Of a DNA stretch of 64,000 nt, positions 55,030 through 64,000 are shown one piece after another. The first letter of the stretch is position 1. Each line of letters starts with the position of its first letter. The notes under the pieces are model-generated. The model saw only the letters and a program-made list of their open reading frames with translations. It was not told the DNA's origin and searched no databases. Source of the DNA: Coenobita brevimanus (Eukaryota > Arthropoda > Malacostraca > Decapoda > Coenobitidae); NCBI GenBank assembly GCA_032717465.1, contig JAVRFU010003718.1:2415389-2479388 (forward strand), read 5' to 3'. The translations under genes were made by a program, and so were the position numbers.

Positions 55030-55450
55030 TTAATGGCATTGTGGAGAAGAGGGAGTGAAGAGCTTCCTCTTTGTGGATGATGTCTCTGTTTCATTTGCTG
55101 CATCCAGTATGTTGGTGGCAGAGTGCTGGCTGCAACTTGCAATAAATCATTCTGTTACCAGGGCACCAAAACATGGCTTTTAGATTTTCCTCATCTGAGA
55201 CCATTGGAGTGCACTTCTGCCAGTTACATGGGGCCCATCCTGACCCAGATTTGTTTTTAAATGGCCAAAGGATTGCTGTTATGGAAGTGAGGTTTTTGGG
55301 CCTCGTCTGTGACGCCTGTCTTATTTGGATCCCACATTTAAAGCAGATAAAGGCTTCTTGCCTGAAGGTTGTGAGCCTTTTAAAGGTTCTAGCTCATACT
55401 AGATAGGCTGCTGACAGACATACCCTGCTCCTGCTGCATCAAGCTCTAGT
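55030..55450 (+). pseudogene. Jockey-like RT, catalytic and thumb region (unit 3)
   Basis: FRFSSSETIGVHFCQLHGAH and VRFLGLVCDACLIWIPHLKQ at 55173-55406. Confidence 0.75.
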
Positions 55451-55704
55451 GTTATCCAATCCTTTCAGGATTTTAGTGAAAGCTTTGCCATTTCACTTGA
55501 CATCTCAAAGACTTTTAGTTGAGTCTGGCATAAATCTTTAATTTCCAAACTGCCCTCTTATGGCTTCTATTCTTCTATCTGTGCCTTCATCTCAAGCTTC
55601 CTTTCTGGTGGTTCTATAGCTGCAGTTGTAGACGGCCACTGTTTTTCTGCTAGAGCTATGAGTAGTGGTGTTCCTCAGGACTCTGTCCTATCACCAGCTG
55701 TCTT
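55451..55704 (+). pseudogene. CR1/L2-like RT fragment part 1 (unit 3)
   Basis: Duplicate of 39894-40144; ends ..GCTGTCTT at the RTE junction. Confidence 0.7.
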
Positions 55705-57305
55705 GAACACTTTAAGGAATTGTTGTTGAACATAGAGGATGGAAGTAATGCGAGTATAAGTGGCTGGGGAATGGCTGGGAGAAGGAGGGAGGTGAGAAGA
55801 CAGGAAGAAATCAGTAGGATAGAAGTTGTGGAAGCAATGAAGAAAGTTAAATTGGGGAAAGCCCCAGGAATTGATGGAGTGTGTGGTGAAATGCTGAAGC
55901 ATGGGGGAGAGAGAGTAGTAGAATGGATGTGGAAGATGTGCAGATTGGCCTGGGAGGAAGGTAGAGTCCCAGAGGATTGGAAGTCAGGTATAATTATTCC
56001 TTTGTACAAAGGAAAAGGGGAAAAAGAAGTGTGTGGTAATCATAGGGGCATTTGTCTTCTTAGTATAATAGGAAAAGTGTATGGTAGGATACTTATTGAC
56101 AGAGTTAGAGAAAGAACAGAGAAATTAGTTGGAGAAGAACAGGGAGGCTTTAGGAAGGGAAGAGGTTGTGTAGCTCAGATATTCATTCTTAGATCTTTAG
56201 TGGAAACTTTTCTAGAGAAGGGAAAGAAGTTATATGCGGCTTTCATGGATTTGGAGAAAGCATATGACAGGGTGGATAGACAAGGATTGTGGAAAGTGTA
56301 AAGAATATATGGAGTAGAAGGGAAGTTGTTGAATGCTGTGAAGAGTATGTATGATGGTGCGAAGGCTGCAGTGCGTGTGGATGGTGAACTAAATGAATTT
56401 TTGTCTTTGAAAGTTGGGTTGAAACATGGATATGTCATGTCTCCATGGTTGTTCAATCTGTACATGGATGGGGTGATAAAAGAGGTACAAGGTAGGGTAG
56501 TGGATGTTGGAGTGGCCCTGGTGAGAGAAGATAGTGTTTGGAAACTCCCTGTACTGTTGTTTGCAGATGATACTGTGTTGTTGAGTGAATACGAAGGGGA
56601 GCTGCAAGGCTTGGTGGATGAGTTGGAGAGTGTGTGTAAGAAACGGAATCTAAAGGTGAATGTAGGGAAGAGTAAAGTGATGGTCTTTGAGAGAGGTGAA
56701 GTCATTGAATGTACAGCGAGGTTGGATGGTGAGGAATTGGAAAATGTGAGTACGTTTAAGTACTTGGGTAGTGTGATGAGTAAGGATGGAGGTTTGGAGG
56801 GTAAAGTGCTTGAAAGGGTACAGCAGGGAAGAAAGGTTGCTGGTTCTTTGAAAGCAGTGATAAGAAACAGGGAATTGAGCATGGAAGTGAAAAAGTTACT
56901 ACATGACAGTATTGTGATACCAACTCTAATGTACGGAAGTGAAGTTTGGACATTGTTGGAAGGACACAAGTCAAGAGTGAGAGCAGTGGAAATGAGTTAT
57001 TTAAGAGAAGCCTGTGGAGTCACATCGAGAGACAGGGTGACGAATGACGATATAAAGGAGCGTTGTTGTGTTGATGTAGATGTGATAGGAAGCGTTATGA
57101 GGAACACATTGAGGTCGTTTGGCCATGTGGTGAGATGGAGGTTGAAAGACTGATGAAGAGAGTGTATGTGAGTGAGGTGGAGGGGGGGAAGAGGGAGGGG
57201 GAGGTCGAGGATGAGGTGGAGGGATGAGGTGGAGAGGTATATGAGAGAGGGGGGTGTGAGTTGGGAGCAGGGCTGTGAAATTGCGGGGGACAGGGCGACT
57301 TGGAG
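55705..57305 (+). pseudogene. RTE-clade LINE copy R11 (subfamily B), both ends incomplete
   Basis: Same 5' truncation as R8 and R10. Frames 55720-56301 (KAPGIDGVCGEML to YDRVDRQGLWKV) and 56326-57153 (MSPWLFNLYMDG, LLFADDTVLL, FKYLGSVMSKDGGLEG) are separated by a TAA at about 56299. Keeps Trp where R8 and R10 have a stop. The 3' end is lost in ..GACTTGGAG at 57305, joined directly to a PBn2 interior, so no tail is present. Confidence 0.85.
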
Positions 57306-57495
57306 CTTTTTATTCACATAATCTCAGATAGTTGTGCTTGCTTATGGTGTTGATAAAAATGTTTGACGAATATAAAATATGTGCTAATTTATGATATTTC
57401 TTCTCTCAATCAAGGGGCGATTTTGTTCGATGCAGCTTGCGTTGTCCAGCATCGAGGGGGTGTGTTTTGCACCACTACCCTAACCGTCAACAGGG
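57306..57495. mobile_element. PBn2 right-end fragment
   Basis: Begins CTTTTTATTCACATAATCTC in the third subrepeat of PBn2 and runs to its right end at TTAA 57496-57499. Marks a recombination junction with R11. Confidence 0.8.
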
Positions 57496-57910
57496 TTAAT
57501 GGCATTGTGGAGAAGAGGGAGTGAAGAGCTTCCTCTTTTTGGATGATATTTGTCTTCTTTGCTGCATCCAGTATGTTGGTGGCAGAGTGCTGGCTGCAAC
57601 TTGCAATAAATCATTCTGCTACCAGGGCACCGAAACATGGCTTTTAGATTTTCCTCATCTGAGACCATTGGAGTGCACTTCTGCCAGTTACATGGGGCCC
57701 ATCCTGACCCAGATTTGTTTTTAAATGGCCAAAGGATTGTTGGTATGGAAATGAGGTTTTTGGGCCTCATCTGTGACGCCTGTCTTATTTGGATCACACA
57801 TTTAAAGGAGATAAAGACTTCTTGCCTGAAGGTTGTGAGCCTTTTAAAGGTTCTAGCTCATACTAGATAGGCTGCTGACAGACATACCCTGCTCCTGCTG
57901 CATCAAGCTC
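57496..57910 (+). pseudogene. Jockey-like RT, catalytic and thumb region (unit 4)
   Basis: FRFSSSETIGVHFCQLHGAH and MRFLGLICDACLIWITHLKE at 57637-57870; more diverged than the other copies. Confidence 0.75.
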
Positions 57911-58459
57911 TAGTGTTATCCAATCCTTTCAGGATTTTAGTGAAAGCTTTGCCATTTCACTTGACATCTCAAAGACTTTTAGTTGAGTCTGGCATAATTC
58001 TTTAATTTCCAAACTGCCCTCTTATGGCTTCTATTCTTCTATTTGTGCCTTCATCTTAAGCTTCCTTTCTGGTTGTTCTATAGCTGCAGTTGTAGACGGC
58101 CACTGTTTTTCTCCTAGAGCTATCAGTAATGGTGTTCCTCGGGACTCTGTCCTATCACCAGCTGTCTTCAATATTTTCATCAATTACCTTCTAAGCTGTA
58201 CATCTAATGCTGATGATTCCACCCTTTACCTTTCTACTTGCTTCCTGCAGCATCCATCTCAGCAGTTTCATCAACAAACAAGGGATGAGGCTATGGTACA
58301 CTAAATGTCTGACTTGGCTTATATCGCTGACTGGGATAAAAGTAATGTTGTTTTTAATCCATCAAAAACTCAGTTCTTACATCAGCCAACCTGACAGTTT
58401 TCTGCTGGATAACCCTTCAGTTTTTAACAATGTCCAGCTCAATCCTGCATCATCTTTAA
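57911..58459 (+). pseudogene. CR1/L2-like RT fragment parts 1-2, uninterrupted (unit 4)
   Basis: Keeps the pre-insertion sequence CTGTCTTCAATATTTTCATC then AATTACCTTCTAAGC where units 1-3 have an RTE insertion. Catalytic ADDSTLYL block near 58210. Ends at TTAA 58456-58459. Confidence 0.8.
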
Positions 58460-59112
58460 CCTGTTAACTACGGGGCGTCACTTTGGTGACGCTTGGGAGC
58501 AAGGGCTCATACCACAGGGCGTCACTTTTGTGATATCTGTGTTATTTTGAATTTGCCCGGACTTTCAAGTGGTGGCTTGTATCATCTACCAGTACTGCCA
58601 ATGTTCAACACCAGTCAGCACCCCTAATCTCATCTGTATTCCCATCCATTGTTGACAATTTAGCCATTTCTCCCCGTTCTTGACTCCCCTCCCTACCTCC
58701 CCTCCATTACCCTCTTGTCTCGCCTGGCGGGCCGTGCTATGCTAAGTAAATCCTCCCTGGAATTTTCCACTGATTTCATCCATTGATATAAGCCCTCTAA
58801 ACTATTTGAGAATCATAGAATAGTGTTTCTAGTGATCATATCAGGCTGTGGTAATCATGTTACGGGTTGTCGGGAAGTGTGAAGCGGAGACTTCGTTACC
58901 CAACTTCAGAGGTCTTCACAAGTCCTACTGTACTCGACGAAGGCTCAACAAACATCCTAGGAGAAAACTGAAGGTATGTGCCATAAGCATATGTAATTTT
59001 AATATTCCAGGACTAATAACTGATTTTTGGCAAATATTCTTAGAGTCTGTCGGAGTGCGAATATGCCCGCGGGACACTCAAGTCAAAGCAAAACAAGCCT
59101 GCGGTTTAGGTG
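58460..59112. mobile_element. PBn1 (copy 4), internally deleted
   Basis: 653 bp between TTAA 58456-58459 and 59113-59116. Both termini are kept but about 1.2 kb of interior is missing, with the junction near 58796 (AAGCCCTCTAAACTATTTG). Same insertion site as copy 3. Confidence 0.88.
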
Positions 59113-59700
59113 TTAAACGTACTTGGGGTTTCATTGTTTCTGGATTTATCATGGAAAGAACATATTACATCTCTTGTAAAATCTGCTTCCAAAAGATTAG
59201 ATTTTCAAAGCCAACTATGTACCTTCTTGACTCCAGTACAATTGTGAACCTTTTACATGGGTTTATTCGCCCATGTTGAGTACAACTCTCACGTATGGGG
59301 AGACTCCTCATGTACATTCCATCTCAACAAGGTGGAGTCAAAGGTTTTTCGTTTCATTAACCCGCCTCCTCTTACTGGCTGCCTTCAACCTCTGTCTCTT
59401 TACCACGCTGTTGCATCTTTATCTCTTTTTTGTCACCATTTCAATGGTCACTGTTCCTCTGAACTGTATGCTTGCATCCCTCATCTACTATGACAGGCAC
59501 GTAGTACCCGTCTAGCAACAAACTCTCATCCCTTTTTTAGTCCAGCTCTCTGTTGCAAGAGTTAACCATTACCCCCAATTCGTCATGTATACAACAGGTC
59601 AACTCTGGAACTGTCTCCGTTTGTCTGTATTTCTTACTGGCTATGACCTCCAGTCTTTCAAATGCAGTGTGTCCAGGCATCTCAAAATGAATGGTTCTTG
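59113..59700 (+). pseudogene. CR1/L2-like RT fragment part 3 (unit 4)
   Basis: Reads MGLFAHVEYNSHVWGDSSCT and NKVESKVFRFINPPPLTGCL (59257-59493). Its end, GGTTCTTGAATTTGGGTCTT, is the empty site for R9. Confidence 0.8.
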
Positions 59701-59972
59701 AATTTGGGTCTTTGTTATTTTGATTTTGTTTTCTTGGAGGTAACAGTTTGCGGGCACTTTGCCGTAAGTTCCTTTAGCTACCCCTGCCTGGTTATGCACC
59801 TTGGACTACATCACACAGGCCTTTGTTTGGCTACAGGACCCTTTTGCACCTCCCTTGTCCCAGGCCTGCTTGTGGATGCAGGAGTATTGAGGCTGGAGCT
59901 GCAGCGTCAGTCCTGTATAGCGAGGTGCTGGTGCAGAGTCCAGAGGCTTCCTGAAACACCAACATATGACGC
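59701..59972 (+). pseudogene. Jockey-like RT C-terminal fragment (unit 4)
   Basis: The frame 59662-59972 reads LGLHHTGLCLATGPFCTSLV, LLVDAGVLRLELQRQS and RCWCRVQRLPETPTYD, the best-preserved copy of this domain. Cut at about 59972 by the Gypsy element. Confidence 0.8.
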
Positions 59973-60486
59973 TTGTTTCGTGTTCTTGTGTATTATGTCG
60001 TTTGCCGTGAAGATATACTGGCGAGGCAGGGTAGTGAAACAAGAGATGGTTGGAGTGAGACAGCGGTGTTTATTCTCTAGCTTTCGAATCTGACCCTCAA
60101 CACAAAACAGCTGAGCATTGTGGGTAGCGATCCAAGCGCGGCTAATTCAAAATACGTAAGATCTTCCTCCTTTCGTAAAAGACACATAATCAATCCTGAC
60201 ATGCAAAGCATGAAACACCTTATCCCTTTAATAAATAAAGCATAATCAGTAATGATAAGATTAGGTATTCATGAGACAGTTGGACATATATCAAGTGTCG
60301 GGTGTTGCACTCCGTTTACATTGTTTGGAAATAAAGTGCCGTATAGAACTCAACAATTCCTTAGAGACCACACATATTTAAAAAAAAAAAAAAAGAATAA
60401 TTATTATTTCCTTGAAGGCAAGATTAATCACAGTGCAAAGTGGTACACTGTACGGTACACTATTCCTACAAGTCCAGTCTCTTTGG
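59973..60486 (-). mobile_element. Probable 3' LTR and UTR of a Gypsy-type element
   Basis: Lies directly downstream (minus strand) of the integrase stop and ends near ..CGACATAATACACA before joining the jockey-like unit. Contains an AATAAA at about 60067-60072 on the minus strand and an A/T run at 60380-60395. I cannot fix the 5' boundary of the LTR or find a second LTR. Confidence 0.45.
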
Positions 60487-60489
60487 TGC

Positions 60490-61225
60490 TTATACTGTCC
60501 TATCTGACCGGGTTACATCTTCACTTACTAAAAGAGATCCGACACAGTCCCCACAGCTCACAGTCTCAGGTTCTAAGGATGTATCACCTGCCAGTGTTGT
60601 CTTATCATCATTGGGCCGACTCTTGTGTGTTCTGGCTGGTGTAGATGATCGCAGCTGTTGACGGTTTCTCCAGTATGTACCTCCATCCTTCGTTGTTACT
60701 TCATAAGCTCGGGGACTAAGTTGCTTCTCTACAGTGGCTTCCTTCCACTCCTTCTTTGGATCGTCTATTGGTTGTACTCGCACAGTATCTCCAACGGACA
60801 AGGGTTTGAGGCTTCTTCTATGCATGTAGTGTTCTGCAGTGCTTGCTCTTTTCTTCTCCATGCATTCTCGTTCTCCAGCAATGATATTTGGCTGCAAGTG
60901 AGCATTAATAGCAGGGATCAATGTCTTGGTGCGACGCCCCATAAGCCGCTGAGCAGGACTGGTTGCCATACCTTCTTGAGGGGTATTGCGCATGTTCAGC
61001 AATCCAAGGTAGGGGTCTTCTTTGGCCCGATGGCACTTCTTCATCATGAGCTTGACAGATTTTACAGTGGCTTCAGCTGCACCATTGAACTTGGGGTTTC
61101 CAGGACTAGAAGTTTCATGGCAAAATTTCCACTTCTTTGCAAATGACTGAAACTGAGGAGAGGAAAACTGTGGACCATTATCACTGATCACAACGTCAGG
61201 TATGCCATGTCGAGCAAAGTGGTGC
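60490..61225 (-). pseudogene. Gypsy-type integrase, C-terminal part, interrupted by piggyBac
   Basis: The minus-strand frame enters at the TTAA junction as KHHFARHGIPDVVISDNGPQ and continues through a second catalytic Asp (SDNGPQF) and the catalytic Glu (FNGAAEA) with 35 residues between, the DD35E spacing of retroviral-type integrases. A C-terminal domain follows (LSVGDTVRVQPIDDPKKEWK, then YEVTTKDGGTYWRNRQQLR) and a polar tail to a stop at about 60490. The zinc-binding N-terminus, first Asp, RT and gag are not in the window: the TTAA at 61226-61229 is occupied by piggyBac, and the rest would lie beyond 64000. Confidence 0.88.
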
Positions 61226-61229
61226 TTAA

Positions 61230-61670
61230 CCCTTTAAGTCCGGGTCGGGTCTTAAGACGGGTTCTCTTGATGGATACCGGGTCGAGACTTTTGAGTAAAA
61301 GAGCCTCAGGCAACGGGTGGCATCGTTTGATACCCCCCACCTTCCACGTTGCACTCAGAGGGGTCTGGGCTCTGACGTCATATGTAAACAAACCTGCTGG
61401 TACAAATGTACCGGGTTTTGGGGTGGATTTTTTTTTTTTTTCGCATTTTATGCTCAAATAATTCCCAAAAAATGACTCATAAATCATAAAATAATATTCT
61501 ACAAACAAATATATGCCTAAAATCCTTCAGAAATATGCTGTAATAACTGTACATGTGACCGATTTTTTTTTCACCTCTGCAACGCGCAGAGGTTAGGCAG
61601 CGCGATTGTGTGTATCGTGGAGTTAGAGGGAAGTCTTCATTTTTCGCCCTCAGCACAGTCTTCAGATGAG
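61230..61670 (+). promoter_or_regulatory. piggyBac left end and 5' UTR
   Basis: Terminal repeat, then a 10-bp palindrome GTCTTAAGAC at about 61251-61260, repeated CGGGTCG words and a T-tract (61430-61441). It should hold the transposase promoter and transposase binding sites, none of which I can define precisely. Confidence 0.5.
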
Positions 61671-63636
61671 ATGGCAGAACCGGACAGCAATTTGGAGAAC
61701 TCTGAAGTGACTAGTAGACTTGGTGAAGAGAGGGAAGTGCATGACATCACCGATTTTGAAGGATTTTCGGACAGTGATACACAAACTTCGTCAACCTCAG
61801 GGGTATCCGTGAGTAGTGCTGGCGTGAAACGTAAGTTATCGCCAGGTTTGGAGTACGATAGTGATGATCAGGAGAGTGGTAGTGACAGTGAGGGGCTGGC
61901 ACAGGAGAGTGGTAGTGACAGTGAGGGGATGGCACAGGAGAGTGGTAGTGACAGTGAGGGGATGGCAGACAGTGACAGTGATGGATTTATTCCCGTGAGT
62001 GACGAGAGTGATGATGATTCAGACCTAAGTGATGATGATGATGATGATCCCAGGGTGTGTGACCCTCCCCGTAGGCCTGGTGGTATTGGTAGTGCTGGTG
62101 GATCTGGGTTTATCTGGGCAAATGGTGATAGATTCATACCAAATTGCTATAGATTTGATGCAACTCACAGTGGAGTGACAAGGGCTGCTGGAGTAGACAA
62201 AAACAGTTCTGAAATGGAGTATTTTCTCCTGTTTTTTGATGGTGAAATTCTTGATTATTTGGTACAAGAAACCAATAGATATTATCAGTTCATGAAGGAC
62301 AAACATCCTTTTTCTCCACACAATAAAATGAAACGTTGGTATGATACCAGTGTACCTGAAAAGTACATATTTCTTGCACTCACTCTTCTGATGCCACAAG
62401 TAATGAAGCAAAATGTTCGTGACTACTGGAACCGAGATCCACTGATTCATACCCCAATATTTCCCAAGTACATGCCCAGGGACAGGTACCAGCTACTCAT
62501 GCGATTTATTCATTTCACAGACAACAACCATCCCAGTACTGATGACCGCCTTTGGAAGGTTCGTCCAGTAATTGAAAAGATAAGGGAGCGTATTCGCTCC
62601 TTCTTTGCACCCTATCAGAAACTTGTTATTGATGAAAGTCTCATTCTGTTCCGTGGCAGACTTGTATTCAAGCAATACATTCCCTCCAAAAGACAGATTT
62701 GGAATAAAATTTTTTGTTATTTGTGACTGCCTAACTGGCATAGTGTTAGACATTATAGTGTACACTGGCACTGATATTGATGTACCTGCAAGAGATCCCC
62801 TAGGATTTTCTGGCTCTGTGGTAAAAAAATTGATGGCACCATTTCTGAACAAGGGACGTGTTTTGTATACTGATAATTGGTATACTTCCCCATCCCTGTG
62901 TAGTTTCCTTCATGATCATAACACTGGTAGTTGTGGGACTGTCCGGAAGAACAGGAAATATCTTCCAAAGCTTGGAGGACGTAGTGCTCGAGGAACCTGT
63001 GAGCTCTACAGAAGTGATCCTTTGCTGTGTGTCAGATGGACAGATAAACGGGAGGTTTGTATGCTGAGCACCTTCCATCGTGGCAACTTGATTCCATCAG
63101 GAAAAGTGGACTATAGAACAAAAGAACCAGTCCTCAAACCGGACGTAGTAACTGATTACACAAAAAATATGAGACTTGTTGACAAGTCGGATGCCCAAAT
63201 AGGTACTGTGGAGTGTATCAGACGTACCGTAAAATGGTACAAGAAGTTATTTTTTCATATGGATGATTTGTCAATGCTGAATGCCTACCATATGTACAAG
63301 GCAGAAACCCAAAAGAAGAAGTCACTGAGGCACTTTGTTCTGGAAGTGGTGAGACAACTGCTCACCAAGTATGGAACACTGAACAAAGACCGTCCTGGAC
63401 GCCACTCTGAACTAGCTGCTGACAGACTTGTAGCAACGGGATTCGCCAATAGGCACTATCTACAAAAGCTGCCTCCAACACATACCCGAAAGACTGGACA
63501 GCGATCATGTCATGTCTGCCTTCATTCTGTGAGAAAGCCGCGGAAGAACAACCGAGTGAGCACATGGTGTAAAGAATGTGGTGTCGCACTATGTTTTGAG
63601 TGTTGGCGTGACTACCACACACTTGCAAAGTTCTAG
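61671..63636 (+). pseudogene. piggyBac transposase (one frameshift)
   Basis: Cut-and-paste DDD transposase acting in the nucleus. I place the start at ATG 61671 (MAEPDSNLENSEV); upstream in-frame codons back to 61608 lack ATG. N-terminus: acidic, with three tandem copies of an 11-residue QESGSDSEG(L/M)A repeat (about 61870-61970). Then the piggyBac core: YFLLFFDGEILDYLVQETNR, MPRDRYQLLMRFIHFTDN, first Asp in LVIDESLILFRGR. A 2-nt loss (or 1-nt gain) near 62690 shifts the frame; it resumes as FGIKFFVICDCLTG (second Asp) and VLYTDNWYTSP (third Asp). The C-terminal cysteine-rich domain has CHVCLHSVRK, WCKECGVALCFECWRDYH. About 655 residues in all, a normal length. The single lesion could be a real mutation or a sequence error. 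Confidence 0.92.
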
Positions 63637-63654
63637 CCAAACAGAAGTAATGGA

Positions 63655-64000
63655 TAACAAGAGGAAAAGTTTTGTTGAATGAGAGGAAATAAGTTCTGTT
63701 CTGATTAGTGGAAGCACAGGTAAAAGTTCAGAAGTTGAAATTAGTTTTTTGAATATGGAAACAAGTTCTGTTTTGAAAATAATTGTACACAGAAGCAAGA
63801 AATAAGTTTTTCTAATAAGAAAAGAATGTTCTGTTCAAACTATAAGAACAAGAAGAAAAGTTTTGTTGAATGAGAGGAAATAAGTTCTGTTATAATTACT
63901 GGTAGCATAAGTAAAGTTCAGAAGTTGAAATTACAATTTTTTGAATATGGAAACAAGTTCTGTTTTGAAAATAATTGTACACAGAAGCAAGAAATAAGTT
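63655..64000. repeat. Tandem duplication of about 190 bp in the piggyBac 3' region
   Basis: GTTTTGTTGAATGAGAGGAA occurs at about 63670 and 63860, and GGAAACAAGTTCTGTTTTGA at about 63757 and 63949. The two units are about 95% alike, and a third may continue outside the window. Non-coding. Confidence 0.85.

Larger units (their letters stand above)
61226..64000 (+). mobile_element. piggyBac transposon, left end to beyond the window
   Basis: Starts after TTAA 61226-61229 with CCCTTTAAGTCCGGGTCGGG. The flank on the other side is Gypsy integrase coding sequence, so the insertion is nested. Contains one transposase gene with a single frameshift, and a 3' region with a tandem duplication. The right terminal repeat and second TTAA are not reached. 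Confidence 0.9.

Noticed and set aside
60490..61225. Endogenous retrovirus with envelope
   Set aside because: Only an integrase C-terminus followed by a non-coding 3' region is present; no envelope frame, so an LTR retrotransposon is the simpler call.

Overview
This is a 64 kb piece of animal nuclear genome, AT-leaning and intron-style non-coding, with no recognisable host gene. Nearly every coding-like stretch is a transposable element (TE) or TE debris. The mix of RTE-clade LINEs with (ATAG)n tails, jockey-like LINEs with an RNase H domain, CR1/L2-type LINEs, piggyBac, Gypsy, Tigger/pogo and hAT remnants, and short interstitial TTAGG motifs points to an arthropod, most likely a decapod crustacean. 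That assignment is inference from element style, not from a marker gene.

Layout. 1-13.9 kb: a 3.0 kb segment (1-3005) recurs in inverted orientation at 10423-13423 and, in part, at 14.08-20.3 kb. It carries a truncated RTE LINE, a decayed LINE reverse transcriptase (RT) piece, a conserved C-terminal coding tail with a poly(A) signal, and a Tigger-like inverted-repeat end. Between the arms sit an RTE LINE (3.2-8.3 kb) split by a 1,977 bp TTAA-flanked element, and a 604 bp palindromic TTAA element. 14.4-25.5 kb: two near-full-length but broken RTE LINEs (14386-17564, 22301-25474), a probable LTR, a 34-bp satellite (about 19 copies) and hAT/Tigger scraps. 25.5-33 kb: a 100-N assembly gap flanked by duplicated contig ends, an (AT)n tract, a 5'-truncated RTE, and LINE, TTAA-element and CENP-B-type helix-turn-helix fragments. 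33-37.7 kb: a nearly complete two-ORF CR1/L2-type LINE. 37.7-60 kb: a tandem array of composite units, each built from a jockey-like LINE (RT plus RNase H) carrying a 1.04 kb TTAA element, a CR1/L2-like RT piece, a 1.8 kb TTAA element and RTE insertions. One unit holds the only uninterrupted RTE ORF of the window (44667-47675). 60-64 kb: the 3' end of a Gypsy LTR element whose integrase is cut at a TTAA by an almost intact piggyBac transposon running off the right edge.

How the parts work together. The region records layered insertions. Several can be dated relative to one another because duplicated units keep empty (pre-insertion) sites. These show that the RTE family deletes 6-18 bp of target instead of making target-site duplications, and that at least four TTAA-flanked elements or families are present. 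Two of these, a non-autonomous family and the autonomous piggyBac, begin with CCCYTTAA. No classical cellular pathway is encoded here; the biology is TE proliferation, nesting, tandem amplification and decay.
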